A stretch of 64,000 nt of DNA from Viscum album (taxonomy: Eukaryota > Streptophyta > Magnoliopsida > Santalales > Viscaceae): NCBI GenBank assembly GCA_963277665.1, contig OY728143.1, positions 227,717,591-227,781,590 of the forward strand, given 5' to 3'. Positions 11,278-26,300 of this stretch are shown piece by piece. Both the position numbers and the translations under genes were made by a program. The number at the start of each line of letters is the position of its first letter. Position 1 is the first letter of the stretch. The notes beneath the pieces are model-generated. The model saw nothing but the letters and a program-made list of their open reading frames with translations. It made no database searches and was not told the origin of the DNA.

Positions 11278-12858
11278 CCACAACTCCCCACCCTATTTCT
11301 CCTCACATTATGTGAATATGGAAAAATATCTTCAAAAAACACTCTTATCAGATCTCACAAAGTCCATGTACTTCTAGGATAACAAAACTACCAATTTAAA
11401 TGTCTTTACAGGGATATTAAATGTGGTGGTATTCAAGAGGTAAATTTCTCAGACCACATCTCATAATTTGTTTTCTCTTCTACCATCTCATCACATACTT
11501 CATACTTAAAATAATAGTAAATCCAATATCATATATATATAGTTATTTTATATTTGTAATATAATATCTTATATACATCCGTTTTAATATCCCCTTCTAT
11601 ACAATGAAACAAAACCATTTCCCAAATTATAGCGGTTAACCAGCTCTGCAGATCACGATTATATTCATTTTCCCTCAACACATTCCAGGATGGTCATAAT
11701 AGTATAATTATTGTCGAATAATATTTTAATAGGTATATTATAACCTATTTAATGTTTTTTAGAAATATATACACAAAATATTTAATAAAAAATAGATTGT
11801 GGTGTTTGAAAAAAAACATAAAGAAATTAAATATTTATGATTATTGTTGTATCAAATGAATAATCCAAATGTAATAAATGAAAACAATATATGGGCCCAT
11901 TAAAAACATTGTATGTGCATTAATTATATATCATTTCAGCTATGGATTTTTGTTTCCATTTGAAAAGATCATTCATAATTATACACAAGTGAACTGATAA
12001 TGAAATCCTGAAATGAATGCTGCCGAAACATTGAAAAAATGAAATATTATTAATGAAGGGGTAATAAGATGTTATAATATAATAAAATAAGGTATTATAA
12101 ATAATTAATATTTTTCTATAATTTTTTTAATAACTTTTTATAAACCATTATATATGAGTATAAAGTACACAAAACTTATGGGTAACATAAGGAAATGGTT
12201 GTCTTCTCAATTTTTACTTCTCTAAGATATATAACATATTCACCACTAATATCTAATTTGTGGTGCATATGATGATCATGAATATGTCATATTATGAATA
12301 TAAATATCTTAATATTATGAAATGTTTCATTTTATAGTTAATAATTTATGGGGTATACGATTTGACTGATTACACTATGTAAGGGAATTATCAACCCAAT
12401 TTCCATTATTTTGGTTACACATAAAAATAAATGATAATGTATTGATAATAATATATGTGAAATGAATTTTGATTTTATTATTTTGTATTTAAACATAAAT
12501 TATGTTGATTTATTATAGAAATGAATAATTTATTCATTTCATGAACACTCACTTCAATTATATAATATTTGTAAGAAACATTTTAAAAAATTAATATGTT
12601 AAAAATCTTTTTCAAAAATATGGTTCTTAATAAATATATGGAATGATTGATATTTTTAAATTTCATATTAGTTAATATTTTAAATCATAAACTACATGAT
12701 TATGTCAATATATTCAATGAAAAGGTTTTCTGTTGTGCATGTGCAGTTTTTCAAAATGTCTAATTTCCAAATGAGAGGTTTATTTTATTCAAATAGTGTT
12801 TTATAATGAAATATTTTCTGATGTATGTTTATGTAATAGTCCAAGGGAATTTATAATA

Positions 12859-12988
12859 ATGATGGGTGGTTACATGATAAACTAATGATGTATGGTTATC
12901 GGATAAAAATATGATTGGTGGTTACAAGATAAAATAATGATGTGTGGTTCTGCGATTTCCCAATGACAGATGGTTACATTATAACAGT
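12859..12988. repeat. 26-bp tandem repeat, 5 copies, inside the element 6 LTR
   Basis: Five consecutive 26-base units begin at 12859, 12885, 12911, 12937 and 12963, each starting ATGA and carrying GGTGGTTACA-GATAAA or a close variant. The corresponding place in element 1 (about 1090-1140) shows one clear unit and a degenerate second. The unit has therefore expanded in this LTR, or been lost in the other. Confidence 0.9.
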
Positions 12989-13550
12989 TAATGTGTTGGG
13001 TACTCTAGAGTAAGAGGTTGACCATATCGATTAATCCATTAATAAAATAGGAATAGAAATTTTTTCCCTAATTAATGTAATTATCAATTATATTATTTCT
13101 ATTTATTTTTCATGATAATCTATTGATTTTGAAAAGTTAAAATGATGAACGTTTTGAAAAAAAGATTCTTTTTTCAGGGTGAAGAGTTATATTTTCATAA
13201 AAATGATTTTATGGGTTTTCATTAAAATAATTTATTCCTTTATTTATGTACATTATTTATATTTATTAACCATCCTATGTTTTAAGATATTTTTCATAGT
13301 TGTTATGGAAGATTAGCTAAAAGGATGAAATAATGGAGAAAATTGGGTTGATATTTCATGAAAAGATAGTATATTTATTTTAAAACATATTTTTTGAAAA
13401 AATTGATTGTGTGTATTCTTTCCCACTTGTATGATGTGGTTATATAATTTATATTTTAAAACTACTTATATATTAATATAAAACTATAGGTTCCTCATGA
13501 TTATAATAATATGAATTCTAGTTTAAAATAACTGAAATGGTTAATGTATA

Positions 13551-15634
13551 AGGTTGTTTCTATAAAAATATATATCATTAAATTAGTCAAAAACTACACA
13601 AATTAAAACGCTAAATATTAAAATTTAAAAAATTGAAAAATGTAAAAACTAATCTAGAAAATGTGGGTCAACCATGTCTAATATAATTATTTCTCTCATG
13701 AATAGCACTATAGAAAATAAACAAAATAATTGCAAACAAATATATATTTTTGAAATGAAAAATGGATCTCGAGAAAAATCATGTTGGAAAACGATTGAAG
13801 GAATTAAGTTATTTTTATATTAGTTAATTTGATTTTTGGTATAGTAATTGTTCTATTAGAATAGTATGTTGAAATTAGAATAGTAACATGGCTAATAGTA
13901 AAAGTAACATGATCGTTTTGAATTGTAATCCTACTATTGGTGTACTAATTTGGTCTTAATACAGTAAAATTTAATATAAACGAAATATTAATCATGATTA
14001 ATTTATGAAAATATAAATAGATTAATTCATTAAAATAAATTCAATGTTAAAAAACTAAAATGAATTATATGCACCATTTTGAATAATTTGTATTCTAATG
14101 TATTTCATAATAATAATAACTCCTTACATTAATAATTAAAATTACCTATATTAGGAAATTACATTGATAAAACGATTTGAATTTTTAAATAAAAAATTTA
14201 AACACTTAAGAATGGTAAATTATTGATAGTTTTTTTAGAAACAACTTTTTTTTGTTAATAGAAAAAATATAGTTTTGTTCATAATCATCATATATTAAAA
14301 TATATCATTAACATGGTAATAATGAACTAATCAATTCAATAATTTTAATCTCAGACATAAACATAACTATATAGTTAAATAAAACCTGAAATAAGAATTC
14401 TAAAATTAAAAGGTATAATGTTATGTACCCAAATATATCATGTCCATTTAAATAAACATTTGGTTCATTATTTTTCAGTATTTCAGATTAATGTAATAAT
14501 TTAGAATTTTAAGGTTCTTTTAATTAAAAAAATTATTTTATTTTATCCAATATACTTATTAAAGGGGAATATTTCAAAGTTATAATTTTTACCTTTGAAA
14601 AATTATTTTATTAAATATTATATCCTCAATTACCGATCCACTCACATATCATTCCCCCTCCCCTCTGCCCTTAGAAACCACTCCTCCCCAGTTATGAAAG
14701 GCGTTTTTTCCAAATTTCATCTATCAAGGCCTTAAGATTCCTTAGAGACATTTTGTGATAGTTATATTCTTAGATTTTAATAATTTAAGGGACATAAAAA
14801 TAGGAGAACTACAAGAAAGAGGTAAATTTATTTCATCTTTTATTTTGTTTTCCTTCTTGAATTACCTATTTTAATTTTATTTTCCAATCCAAACCATCCA
14901 AAAAACAACTGATAATGACGTTATCATTTTCTTAATAACTTTAGCACCAATTATATATGTTTTTTACAATATAATATTATATTATATACCTCACCAATCC
15001 TCAATGGAGAATTTTCTTTTAATGTTAATTAAATCTCCCAAGAGGACTTTCCAAACAAGTTAATTATCAAAACAATTACTGATGACTTTAATAAATTATT
15101 TATAATAGATATATTTATTAATTTGGGTTTTTTTAATTTTATGGTGGAAATATTAATAATGTATAAATAATAATAAGGAAATATTTCTAATTTGAAGCAT
15201 GATGATATATTTCAAGGAAAATATGATATCAAAATTTTTCAACATTAATAATGGTAAATAAGAAAGACAATACAATTATTATAATCGATCAGTATAATAA
15301 ATGATAAAAATATGTCAGTTTTGGAAATATATTTTAATAAACCTATATTTATTATATAAGATAGAATACAAGAAATAAAATATATCTAAATATAAGGTAA
15401 GTGGATTCTATAACCAAACACATTCCTTTTGGGTTATATCTAAAAATTACAATGGTTTGAATTCCATGGATATTAAATTATTATTACATAATACATAATA
15501 GATTAAACCAGAGAATCCCCAACGAATGTATTTGTTTAGTGCATTTGGAATATTGGAACACTTAATTATAATATAGATATTGATATTCAATGTTTACCCT
15601 AAAGATATCCACTTTAGTACTCATAATTAAAATC
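13551..15634 (+). mobile_element. Left part of another plus-strand LTR (element 7)
   Basis: The CT-rich segment at 14640-14700 and the following AGAGGTAAATTTATTTCATC at 14819 match the leader of the element 6 LTR (AGAGGTAAATTTCTC at 11438) in the same orientation. The sequence stops matching where the minus-strand LTR of element 5 begins. The remaining part seems to lie beyond element 5, at 28176-29210. Boundaries are approximate. The start near 13551 is inferred only from the distance to the leader. No coding sequence is seen. Confidence 0.4.
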
Positions 15635-18600
15635 TGTATTTATAATCTAGGGAAGAGAAAACATAAGAAAAGGGTGAGTTCAGATTCTCAATAAGGGAAA
15701 TCATAGAATGTATGCAAGAATAATCCTGAAATAATTGTACAAGAACATAAGGATAACATCAAAAGTTAAAACCCTACTTATAAACTATTATTAAGTATAA
15801 TATTTTAAAAAAATATTGATATTGAATAAGGAATGAATAGTGAGGAAATAAAATGCATGAACCATGAAATCATGACATATAAATATGACATAAAATTGTG
15901 GCCGACTCACAATAATATAAGGCTATTTCCAAATTAGTAAATGAATAATAGAAAATTACATCATAGTAGTATTTTTTAACTCCCCATACCATCTTGGTAG
16001 TCACAGTTCACTCACTTGGCCATCTTAGTATACAATGTCAACTCCCAAGACTATCATAGAGAATAATGTCCTTAATTAATCTGAGTTCACTGCCCAATGC
16101 CAAACTGGAAACCTCATGAGATATAAATTATTAACCAATTAATTAGAGTAAGATATAGGTCCCAACCATCACATAATGATAATCATAAAAATGTGGGCCA
16201 TAGGAAGACTAATCAATCATCATATCAGAACCCATGGAATTAAATCAATTTTATAAACATCATTTAATCATAACATATACCATATAAAAGAAATAAGTTT
16301 CATAAATATCATCCCATAATTAATATAAATCGTTTATATAATGGTTAATAATGAATTAATTGAATCATATACCCGATAAAACATATCTAACATAAAATAA
16401 TGTCATCTTATATGGAAAATAATTTTGATATATTACATGAAAATTCATTGTGAGGAAAGTATCATTTGTATATAAAAATCATTTTCTTTTCATAAAATTT
16501 TGTAAAACATTAAAAGAAAATATTTATGTCAAATAAAATTTTTATCATGTAATTTAATAATAGATGAATTAAGATGTACTGAGGGTTGAAAATTCCATTC
16601 ATTTCATATATATTAAAAAACAATCCATTCATTCATTTTCCAAAAAATCCACAAAGTACCGCATTTGGAAAAGGACAAAAAGTTTACATTCAACATGTGT
16701 AATTAAATGAAAATTTTTTGTAAAAATTGCATTAAACAACTTTATGGAAATAGAAAACCCATTTTGGAAAATATTAATAGATAACATAGACATTGAAGAT
16801 AAATATTCCCCAACATAGACTTAAAACGAAATTATCCCAAATATTAACAAGATTGTGAAATAAATACTCATCACATTACAATCAGTATAATCATATTTGT
16901 CATGAATGAATAAAATATATGGATATAAAAATACATTAATATTATAGATAATTATCATAATAAAAATAGGTATGGTAATTATATACACCATGTACAAGAA
17001 AAAAGTTGTGTACATGGAATTTTTTCAATAGAAATAAAAGTGAGAAATAAATCCCTTAATAATGGATTAACTTTAGAATTGAAAACCCCATAAAAATAAA
17101 ATCATAAATTAAATATATTAATTTAATTAATTAAATTAAATTATTTTTATAACATTTCCTATTTTAGTATATAAACCACACAAAAGATGTGAGTGGTGAA
17201 TATGACATGTGTATCACAGAAATATGAGTTGAAATTACCTTTCCTTAAGTATTTAATTCCTTCACACATATTTAAATTTTCATGTATAATTAATATTAGT
17301 TAATTATAAATCTTCCACCAGACCATATTCATTTATTCAATAAAATATATTATTTCTTTAGGACATTATATTACTCTCTTATTAATAATTATTTATCAAT
17401 GTTATGTCTTCGGTAATAACCACTTTGTTTTTATTTCGTATTGATAGTTCTTATCCTTAATCCTCTTACAGAGATCATTAATTCAACATATATAGAATTA
17501 TAATCATGAAATAAATATCATATATATATATATATTCATTGTATTTATATTCCTGGTGATTCATAATATTTGGATATTGAAAATAAAATACATTTTTCAT
17601 AGATATAGTAAACCGTACATACATATGAACGTTGTTTTTAGTTTCATTTCTGGTAAAAAAAGAAATAAATTGTATGATATATTTTCAAAAACGAATTTTT
17701 TTGGTATTTTATATATTCCATATATATTTATTAATTTCATCCATAATACCATCCATGATAAATATTGATGAAAAACTAGTCACATCGCATCATGGAGATT
17801 GTAATCCATACATAAGCCTGAATGAAATTATCATTTCATAAAATATTTAATGGTAAAAAGTGTAGATATGATATTATCAATAAATAGGTATGATTATGTA
17901 ATTTATATAATATATATTAGAATAAATAGCATGTATAACATAATTTCAAATGAGGGAGGTGGTAATGTAAATATAAACCACAATCATTTCACGAGGCGAT
18001 AATCCGTTGTACGCATGAATGGTACGTTCATTACCCATTAAGAGGAAGTGTATGAAATTTTATGTAATAATAATAATAAAAAAATATGTATATTGATGAT
18101 ACTGAAGATTTTATATAGACATGAAATCAAAATAATTGAGGGGTTTAAATGAAGAAATAAAAAGAAAATTCTTATTGATGAACTTTTCCTCTACTTTGGG
18201 TATCTCCTTTTTGTTGTCCAAAAATAAATTACTTAGATTGATTTATACAAAAATAAACGATTTTTGGATGATGGGATGGAATTTTTTATGAGAAAGGGGT
18301 ATAGGTTTAATGAGACTAATGGAGTTAATGGTGTGAATAAAATCAAAGGATATGTTCCCTTTTCTAAGAGATGGGAGGGTCACTTTTTGAATCCCTTAAA
18401 TTAATAATTTATAATAAACTCAATATCAATAAAATTTCATAAAATAGTCCATGGATTTGAATATAGTATTATATAATTTTATAATATCATCAAATAATAT
18501 ATTTTGTATAGGGTTTGATAAAATTTTAAACCATATCTTTTAAATTAACCCATAGTTAAACTATTTTGATTTTAACTATGATAGCAATGTTTTTAAGTAT

Positions 18601-20473
18601 AAGAGAATGAAATTTTTACATATAATGTATAAATTTGACCATAAAAGATCAATTTATGGTATTTGAGACAAAATATCATTCCCATGTCCTTATTTTATAA
18701 TTTTTGATACTTATATAATTTAGTAAAATATAACTTTCACAAAATTTTAAGTGTCAATTTTGACAATATTAATTATTCATATTTTTAATAATATCATAAC
18801 AACATGAGATATTAGAACCAACATTATTAACTCATACCTACTATGTTAAATTCCTCTATAAATTGTTTTTTCATAATTATAAAAAATTATATTTATTTTA
18901 TCAATTTTAATATCCTTTATTTAGTATTACCATTAATTAATGAATTACCACAACATCAATGTAGATTCCTTTAAGGCATTTATTTATTTAATAAAAATTT
19001 AAAAAAATTTACCAGGGATAATAATAACACATTAGATTTAAAATGAATATGTATAGTCTAATTTATCTGGTGTATAACTCTATATTAAAAAAGATATATT
19101 TATTGAAAATATGAGAATGAAATATTTATCTTTTCTTAAAATTAATTATAAAAAATATCATACTCTCATCCAAGAAAACTAAAAAGGATATAATTTCGGC
19201 CCAAGGAGGATTTGGGAAAAAGCCTAGGAAATGTGTTAGGGTAATTGTATCTTATTTATATTACTATTTTTACCCTAAAATACCTTATTTAGATTTTCCC
19301 ATGTTAATATAAAATTACTAAAGATACTATTTATAATGCCCAAAAATAAAAGAATCATATTTAACTAATATTTAACCATGATTTCAAATATGAAATCCAT
19401 TTTTTAAAATAGAAAATATGTATGTTGAAGTGAATAAATTTACATTAATATTATTTATGAGTGAGAAAATATGTTATTAAAGTTAAAATATACACAATAT
19501 TGAAATTTTTTTATATATAAATTCAGTGTACAAATAATTCGAATAAAAAATATAATTTTAAATTATAAAACATTATTCTAAATATACATTAAAAAGACAC
19601 TAATATAATTTAACACTGTAATTTTTTGTGTTTAAAAACATTGTATTCAATTTAAATTTAGTATTTTTTTTACTAATCATTAAAACATGAAAATTAAACG
19701 AAAATACAAATAATCAAAACAGAATACATTTTTATATTCAACTTTAAATTAATAATTTTATTTTTTAAAATAAAATATTTAATTTTGTCAAAAATTGGAT
19801 ATAAAATCTTCTCACCATTAAAAGATGATAATATTACACTTTTGAAAAATATAGTTTTTTATGAATAAGATTGGGATAGTTCTTATCTAAAGCCTATAAA
19901 ATATATCAGTGGAATATAAATTATTTTATTTCATATATAAAATATATATATCATTAATATCAATCACTAATTTTGATTAATTTAATTTTTTAAGACCAAA
20001 CAACTTTGGGAGCCAAAAAATTAAACCATTTCCTTTATAATTAATTGGTATATATTTTTATTTCATATTAATTGGAAACCGGTTAATTCATATTATAAAC
20101 CATTTATTTTTAAAACATAGTTAATACTATTTGTAACCTCTAATTTAATGCCATGATTATATCATAATATATAAAATTTTATCATTTTAAAAAGATATTA
20201 TTGTTCTGTAAAACTCAGTCTTGCATATACTAAAAGCTATCAAAAGAACATAGTGTCATGTGTAACATAATCCATGAATAGTGTTGTGTATACCTAATGA
20301 TAATAGTACTGTTGCATTTTTCGCAATCACAATTTTTTGTTGCATATAATTCAAGAAAAGCATAGTCATCTTCAAATAATTAATGTTATATTCAATATTG
20401 TGTGAAATTAAAATTATCAAAAATATTAAATTTATTCAAAAAATATATTCCTAAATATAATGGGGTGTTAATA
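15635..20473 (-). mobile_element. Element 5: 3' LTR (about 4.85 kb)
   Basis: Direct repeat of about 23329-28175, with many shared blocks in the same order. Examples are ATTTATAATCTAGGGAAGAG with TTTTATAATATGGGGAAGATG at the left, the CATGAGATATAAAT segment, and GTCTTGCATATAC with GTCTTGTCTGTAATGC at the right. Identity is low, so the element is old. The left edge is taken at a TG (15635). The right edge reads, on the minus strand, as a PPT-like AAGGGGG then TATTAACACC. Within it a block with ...TACATACATATGAACG recurs about every 190 bases (17604, 17793, 17998). No genes are seen. Confidence 0.65.
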
Positions 20474-20480
20474 CCCCCTT
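20474..20480 (-). other. Element 5: polypurine tract
   Basis: CCCCCTT on the plus strand, AAGGGGG on the minus strand, directly next to the LTR edge. Short but in the expected place. Confidence 0.45.
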
Positions 20481-23328
20481 AAAATGATGTTCTCTTTTGA
20501 AATTTCTATGGGATATCACTTTTTTTAATTGGAAAGTTACATTCATAGAATCCCAATATTGTAAGAATGAATACATAAACATACTCTCTAAAAGGGAATG
20601 TTTGAAACGTACCTATTACCCAAAGTAACTCATAAATAGGTTTCCACATATGAGATATAGATGGGAAGTGAAAATATATAAATGGGAGAGAAATATTACC
20701 ACAATGGTCTAATGGAATGTGGAAGAAATCATGGAAAAGGTAAAGTTATCAATCCAAGTCCATAAAACTATGATGATATAAGGGTCCATTTGATTCATCA
20801 AAAAAGAAGGAACTAGGATAAAATTTTTAGTTTCAAGATCCATTCCCTAGATTTGATGAATATTTTTGAGAATATAAAATTACTTGATTTCATCACATTT
20901 CATAAGCATAATACTATCCTTCCAATATACCTTGATCAATTTCGACTTCATCTCAAATTCAATGAAATGAAGTTGAATTTGTAATTTCATAATGAATTAT
21001 GAGATCATGAAATATATATTATGATATATTATTCCATATACCCTAAAATCAATGAAAAAAGGTTAACAATGGTTACCCATTAGTCTTGAATCCTCATATG
21101 GAGACATATAACATTAATCACTATAACCTTATCCAAATTTCACCATAAGAAATTTCCTAAATCATTAACTTTATGATCCTTAAAAAGGATTAAAATCCAA
21201 AACATTAGAAATAAGGTAACTAACCATCACAAATCAACTCATCATTAATCCCACTAAAAACATGTTGTATATCTTATTTTTTACACACCAATATACTAAG
21301 ACCATTATCATGTACTCTCCTGAAACATGGTAATATCCTTAATAACCGTAAAACCAAAGTAAAATCATTCATTCTTTTAAAAATTAACTATTTACTCATA
21401 CAATAACTCTATAATAAAAATAATTAATCAAAAATTTCATCACATTACTAAACAGTTCCATTTTAATCAATGTTATCTTATTTACCTTATAATAAATGAT
21501 ACATCTATTTATCCTATTATTATCCAAACATTATAGGTTATCCTTACCTTAACCATATGTTCTCTATAAAATATCATGTTACCACCTCAATCACATTTAA
21601 TTTTTTTAGTACCATTCTTCATATTCATTAAAATCCTTTTGTAGACACTCTAGTATTCTAATTCATAGATGATTCATTACCCTTTAATACCACGAAAATA
21701 ATTCTAATATATTATTATTGAATTACATTACATAAATAATCATTTATTTCACCAATTATATTTTATACTAAACTTTTCCAATAGTGATCGGATGAGACTT
21801 CCCTATACCATTGGCTATAAGAGGTTGTTGACATTGATCATCATCATTAACCTTTAGATTTAGTCATTGATTAGCATATTTCATAATTTCCTTACACATG
21901 ATGCATTAAAGTGTGTGTGGTCCATTCCATATAGCCTCATATATATTAAAATAACTATAATACATTTTACCATCACATCATCATCTCAATTCTGGATGTC
22001 CTTTTCCCCAAACGTAAATCTTCTACCAATCCCTTAAGGCAATTATATCCATGTTGTCTTTCCACACATTGTGAAAAGATGTTATATCATCTTTTTTTCT
22101 CCATAGTTTTTAGATTTTATCATGATCACCGACTCCCCCATCTTTTCATATCCTTGGGAACGATATGTATATCCAACCCCTATTTCCCACATGATAGATT
22201 AACACAAAATCTATTAATAGATACCAAATTATCTTTTTGATAATTCCGTTAAAAGACATGGTGTTATGACACTAAAGTGTGTATAAACATTACATTAATG
22301 TTGGATGATAATATCAGAAGGATAACTTGTAAGTCTTGTTAAATTATCCATGTAAATACCAATAAACTCATCATCCATTTACTTTATATCTAGGAACTAT
22401 TTTTCATCATCATAAATAGAACACAAGGAAGTTTCAAAATGTTAAATAATTTCATTGACTCATCTAATTTTAATTGATTCAATTTCATCTGGCAACTATG
22501 TATTATTTATTAGAGTATGTTGCTGGTCAGATTTCCCTTCTATGGAATAAACAACCTAAATGATTTTTTTTCATGTACTGAACACTTGTGGATGAAAATA
22601 TATATTTTCATCGATACTAATCCATTATTTAGGAAAAAGTGGATTATAAGACCCAATAATAGATGTTGTTTGTTACCTCATGAAGGAGTCAAAAAAATGT
22701 TTTTCCCTCCTCTTCTCATTTGGATGTCTAGAATTTATCACGTACTTTCTAAGTATAGAGTTAATTTTGTTTTCATTCCAGCTCCCAAAAAATTTGGTTA
22801 CTAGGGATGAAAAACATTAAATTTACCATTATATTCATCATTAACATGGTCCCTTCAGGTTTCAACCATTGACAAAAACAATATAATAATGTGATAACAC
22901 AATTAATAGCGGTAAAACCACATAATAAATGGAATTTACTTTCAATCTATATCATATTAGTTTTAATCCTACGATTTTCATGATTGTTTCCAAAATTATA
23001 CATTTGAAACCTATACCTATAATTGTCATTATAGACATCCCTTCACATATCCTTAGAAATATTTATATGGATGTCACTTAATGTTTTCTCATAAAAGTAT
23101 CCAAAGGTTAACAAATAATTTGATCTGATAGAAACTATATCATCCTAGGTTTTATGAACACAGTTATTTCATCATTTTTTTTAATAAATGAAATATTACA
23201 CAAACCCATTCCCAAATACTATGTTAGTTTATTGACTATTGAAACATAGAACAAAAAAATATAATCATGTGAAAGATCATAAATTGTTCCCAAAAGGATA
23301 TTCACCATTGATACCCATATATTAAGAA
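20481..23328 (-). mobile_element. Element 5: non-coding interior (LARD-like)
   Basis: This is the 2.85 kb between the two long LTRs. I searched both strands for zinc knuckle, protease, RT, integrase and chromodomain motifs and found none. The only open frame of any size (22517-22804, plus strand, 95 residues) has no recognisable domain and runs against the element. A TGGGTATCAATGG on the minus strand (23305-23317) resembles a primer binding site next to the 5' LTR. Long LTRs with a non-coding interior are the hallmark of large retrotransposon derivatives (LARDs), mobilised in trans by other elements. Extreme decay of a coding interior is the alternative. Confidence 0.5.
23305..23317 (-). other. 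Element 5: possible primer binding site
   Basis: The minus strand reads TGGGTATCAATGG, close to the TTGGTATCAGAGC-type site of plant elements, about 12 bases from the estimated LTR edge. The edge itself is uncertain by about 30 bases, and the left LTR's flank shows a faint similar sequence, so this is tentative. Confidence 0.35.
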
Positions 23329-26300
23329 TTTCTTTTATAATATGGGGAAGATGAAAAATATGAAAACCATGAGACTAGATTCCCAGTAAGGTTAAACACA
23401 GAAAATAAAGAAGAATAATCATGAGAATTAGGGTATAAGAACATTATGATATCATAAAAAGATCATAACCTTCAAAAGAGTGATCATAAATATAAATCAT
23501 GGTATAAATATTTGAAGTTTATATTACATGAATCATGATAAGAAATAAGATTAAACATTGAAATCATAAAATAGAAATAATTTATGAAATTACAGAATGC
23601 ACCCAAGAATATTGAATTATTTACATTGTAATAAAGAAATCAATAATAATCCCATCATAGAATAATGGTTAGACTCCCCACACCATTATTATAGTAATGG
23701 TTCACTCACATAACTATCTTAGAATTCATGGTGTAATCTGAATACTATCATGGTTGAAAAATTATTTTACTGAACCGAGTTCACACCCCATTCTATTTTG
23801 GGATACATCATGAGATATAAATAATTACCTAATGAATTAAAGGGATATATAGGTCCCACCCCTAAAATAATGAAAACCTCTCATATGTCTGCCACATAAA
23901 TATAAATCATTCATCATATAAAAACACATGGAATGAAATGGTTTTCGTAAACATCATTTAATCATTGATAACCCTTGGAAAAGAAATAAGATTCATAAAT
24001 ATCATTTGATCATAAACATATACCATTATTAGAAAGACTATGAATGTTATCAAGGAATCATCTCCACAGTAAAATGATTGAAACATCAGATAACATTTTC
24101 ATAGATTTAATATAAATATGAGAGATAATTTGATAATAATTTTTTAGGAATGTTTCAATTATACTTTGGAAATTTGTACATTGCATAAAATTCCACCGAA
24201 TTTTAAATAAAAATGTTTGTTTGAAAATAATATTTTAAAAATGTAACGTAAGATTTAAATAATTAAGGTGTTATGATGGCCTGAAATTCCATTCATGTCA
24301 TATAGGTTAAAAGACATTCCTTTTGTAATTTTTCAGAAAATTTCACAAAGTACCACTATTAGAAAAAAATAAAAAGATATCATTCAAACCATGTAATAAA
24401 TAGTAATGAATGGGTAAATATTTCCTTAAAAATCCATAATAAAATATTAAAAACCATATTGGAATCATTTTTAGAATACATGGATAGGCATGATAAATAT
24501 TCTTAAATAGAGACGTAAAACGAAATAATCCCTAATATTGATGAGATTGTGAAATAAATTCTCATCACATTACAATCAGTAGAATCATATTTCACATTTA
24601 TGGAAGAAAATTATATTGAAGAAATACCATAACCATCTATATAAGACTCATAAAAACCATTCATCGGTTGTATATACACCATGTAGAAGAATCTGGTAGT
24701 CTATAAGTCATGTACCCCACAAAAATTAAAGTGATACATAAATCCATTACTACTTGAGTAACATTAGGATCATGAACAAATAAAAAATATATAATCAAAT
24801 AATCCTTGAATATAATTAATTAAATTAAATTCATTATATATCTGGTAATGGGTTAGTATATACACGACACAAAAGAACCTTGTGCTGAATATGACATGTG
24901 TCTCATTAAGATTAAAAGTTAGTTGAAATTACCTAAACTTAAGACTTGACTTCCTACGAACTCATTAAAAACTAATTTATTACGAATATATTTTTATTAT
25001 AAATCTAAAAAAGAACCATATTCATATAATTTATAACATATATGATTTAATCATTAATTTATATGACTCTCTTATTAACAATAACATGTTAAAGTTACGT
25101 CTCGGGTAATAACCACTTTGTTTTTCATTGATATTTTGACTTATTATACCTATTCATCTTATATAGATCATGATTTAATAATCTAACGAATGATAATCAT
25201 GATATAAATTTCATATATATATTCATTATATGTAGTAATGGTGGTTCATGACAATTAAATATAAAAAATATAATGCACCATTCTTGGAGAGGGTAAGTTG
25301 TACATACACATGAACACTATTATCATTTTCTATTTGGGTAAAATAGAAGCATAGAATGTGATATATTATATTTAAAGAATAAATTTAGTTATGTTTAATA
25401 TGTAATATTTATTCATAAAATTCATCCGTACTACCATCCATGTAATATTTAGAGAAAAATGAATCAGATCACATCCTGGAAAAGGTAATCCAGACCTACA
25501 CATGATTGACATCATTATTTCAAAAAATATTATATGGTAAAATGGATAGGTATGATAGTATAAGTAAATAAGAATTATTATTACATAAATATAATATATT
25601 TAATAAAATAAATCATTTTGTCTATCATAGTTCCCCCATCAAGGTTGGTAAAGTAAAAAAGAGAACAATAATTATTTTGCAAGTAATTTTCCTTACACAC
25701 CAGAGGTATGTTTGTTACCCATTAGATGGATGTGTGTGAAAGAATATTTCAAAAACATAATATAAAAACACTATAATATATTTATTTATACTGATGCTAT
25801 TAAATAAACATGAAATGAAAAAAATATAGTGGTTTCATGGAAGAAATAAAATGAAAACATTCATTTCTGAATGTTACCTTTTTATTGGGAATGTCCCTTT
25901 GATTTCCATAAAATGACTACTCTGGTCGACGTTATTCAAAAATTTTGTCTTCAAAGATTAATTGAATTAATTTAAGAGGAAACTTTTTTCTATTTTTTTC
26001 AAGAAAAAACGGGTTTAATGGTGAGAATAAAATAGAGGGATAAGCTCTCAGTTATAAGAGAGGGAAGGAGAGTTTTTGGAAACTCAAAAATTATTAATTT
26101 ATAATAAATTAAATCTCAATAAAAATACCTCAAAATAACTTGGAATCAATGAAAATATTATATTTTTTTATAATCTCATCTACCAACAAATTTTATGTTT
26201 ATTTGGTGTAATTTTAGATCATATATTTTTTATCAACCCTTAGTTAACCAATTATAATTTTAACTACGTTAACAATATTTATAATGTTAATAAAAAGTCA

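Larger units (their letters stand above)
10071..13550 (+). mobile_element. Element 6: decayed 3' LTR, same family as element 1
   Basis: It starts TGTGACTTCC after a polypurine tract. Several landmarks run in the same order as in the 4397-7951 LTR. A TTTTGGATTTTTC ... AAATAGTGAAA block lies near 10450-10500, a TATA box and CT-rich leader near 11270, an AGAGGTAAATTTC segment at 11438, and a GGGTGGTTACATGATAA segment at 12865 that matches GGGTGGTTCCGTGATAA in element 1. Its end near 13550 is estimated by that comparison and may be off by about 50 bases. The 5' partner and the coding interior are not seen. No gene is present. Confidence 0.65.

Noticed and set aside
17519..17536. (AT)n run as regulatory site; likewise 33824-33839
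   Set aside because: Simple dinucleotide repeats common in AT-rich DNA, with no context to support a function.
22517..22804. 95-residue open frame, plus strand, in the element 5 interior
   Set aside because: No domain recognised, opposite to the element orientation, and not supported by any neighbouring signal.
20481..23328. Decayed copia-type RT on the minus strand near 22360 (EFIGIYMDNL)
   Set aside because: A single short resemblance to a YVDD box without neighbouring blocks in order; not enough to claim RT.
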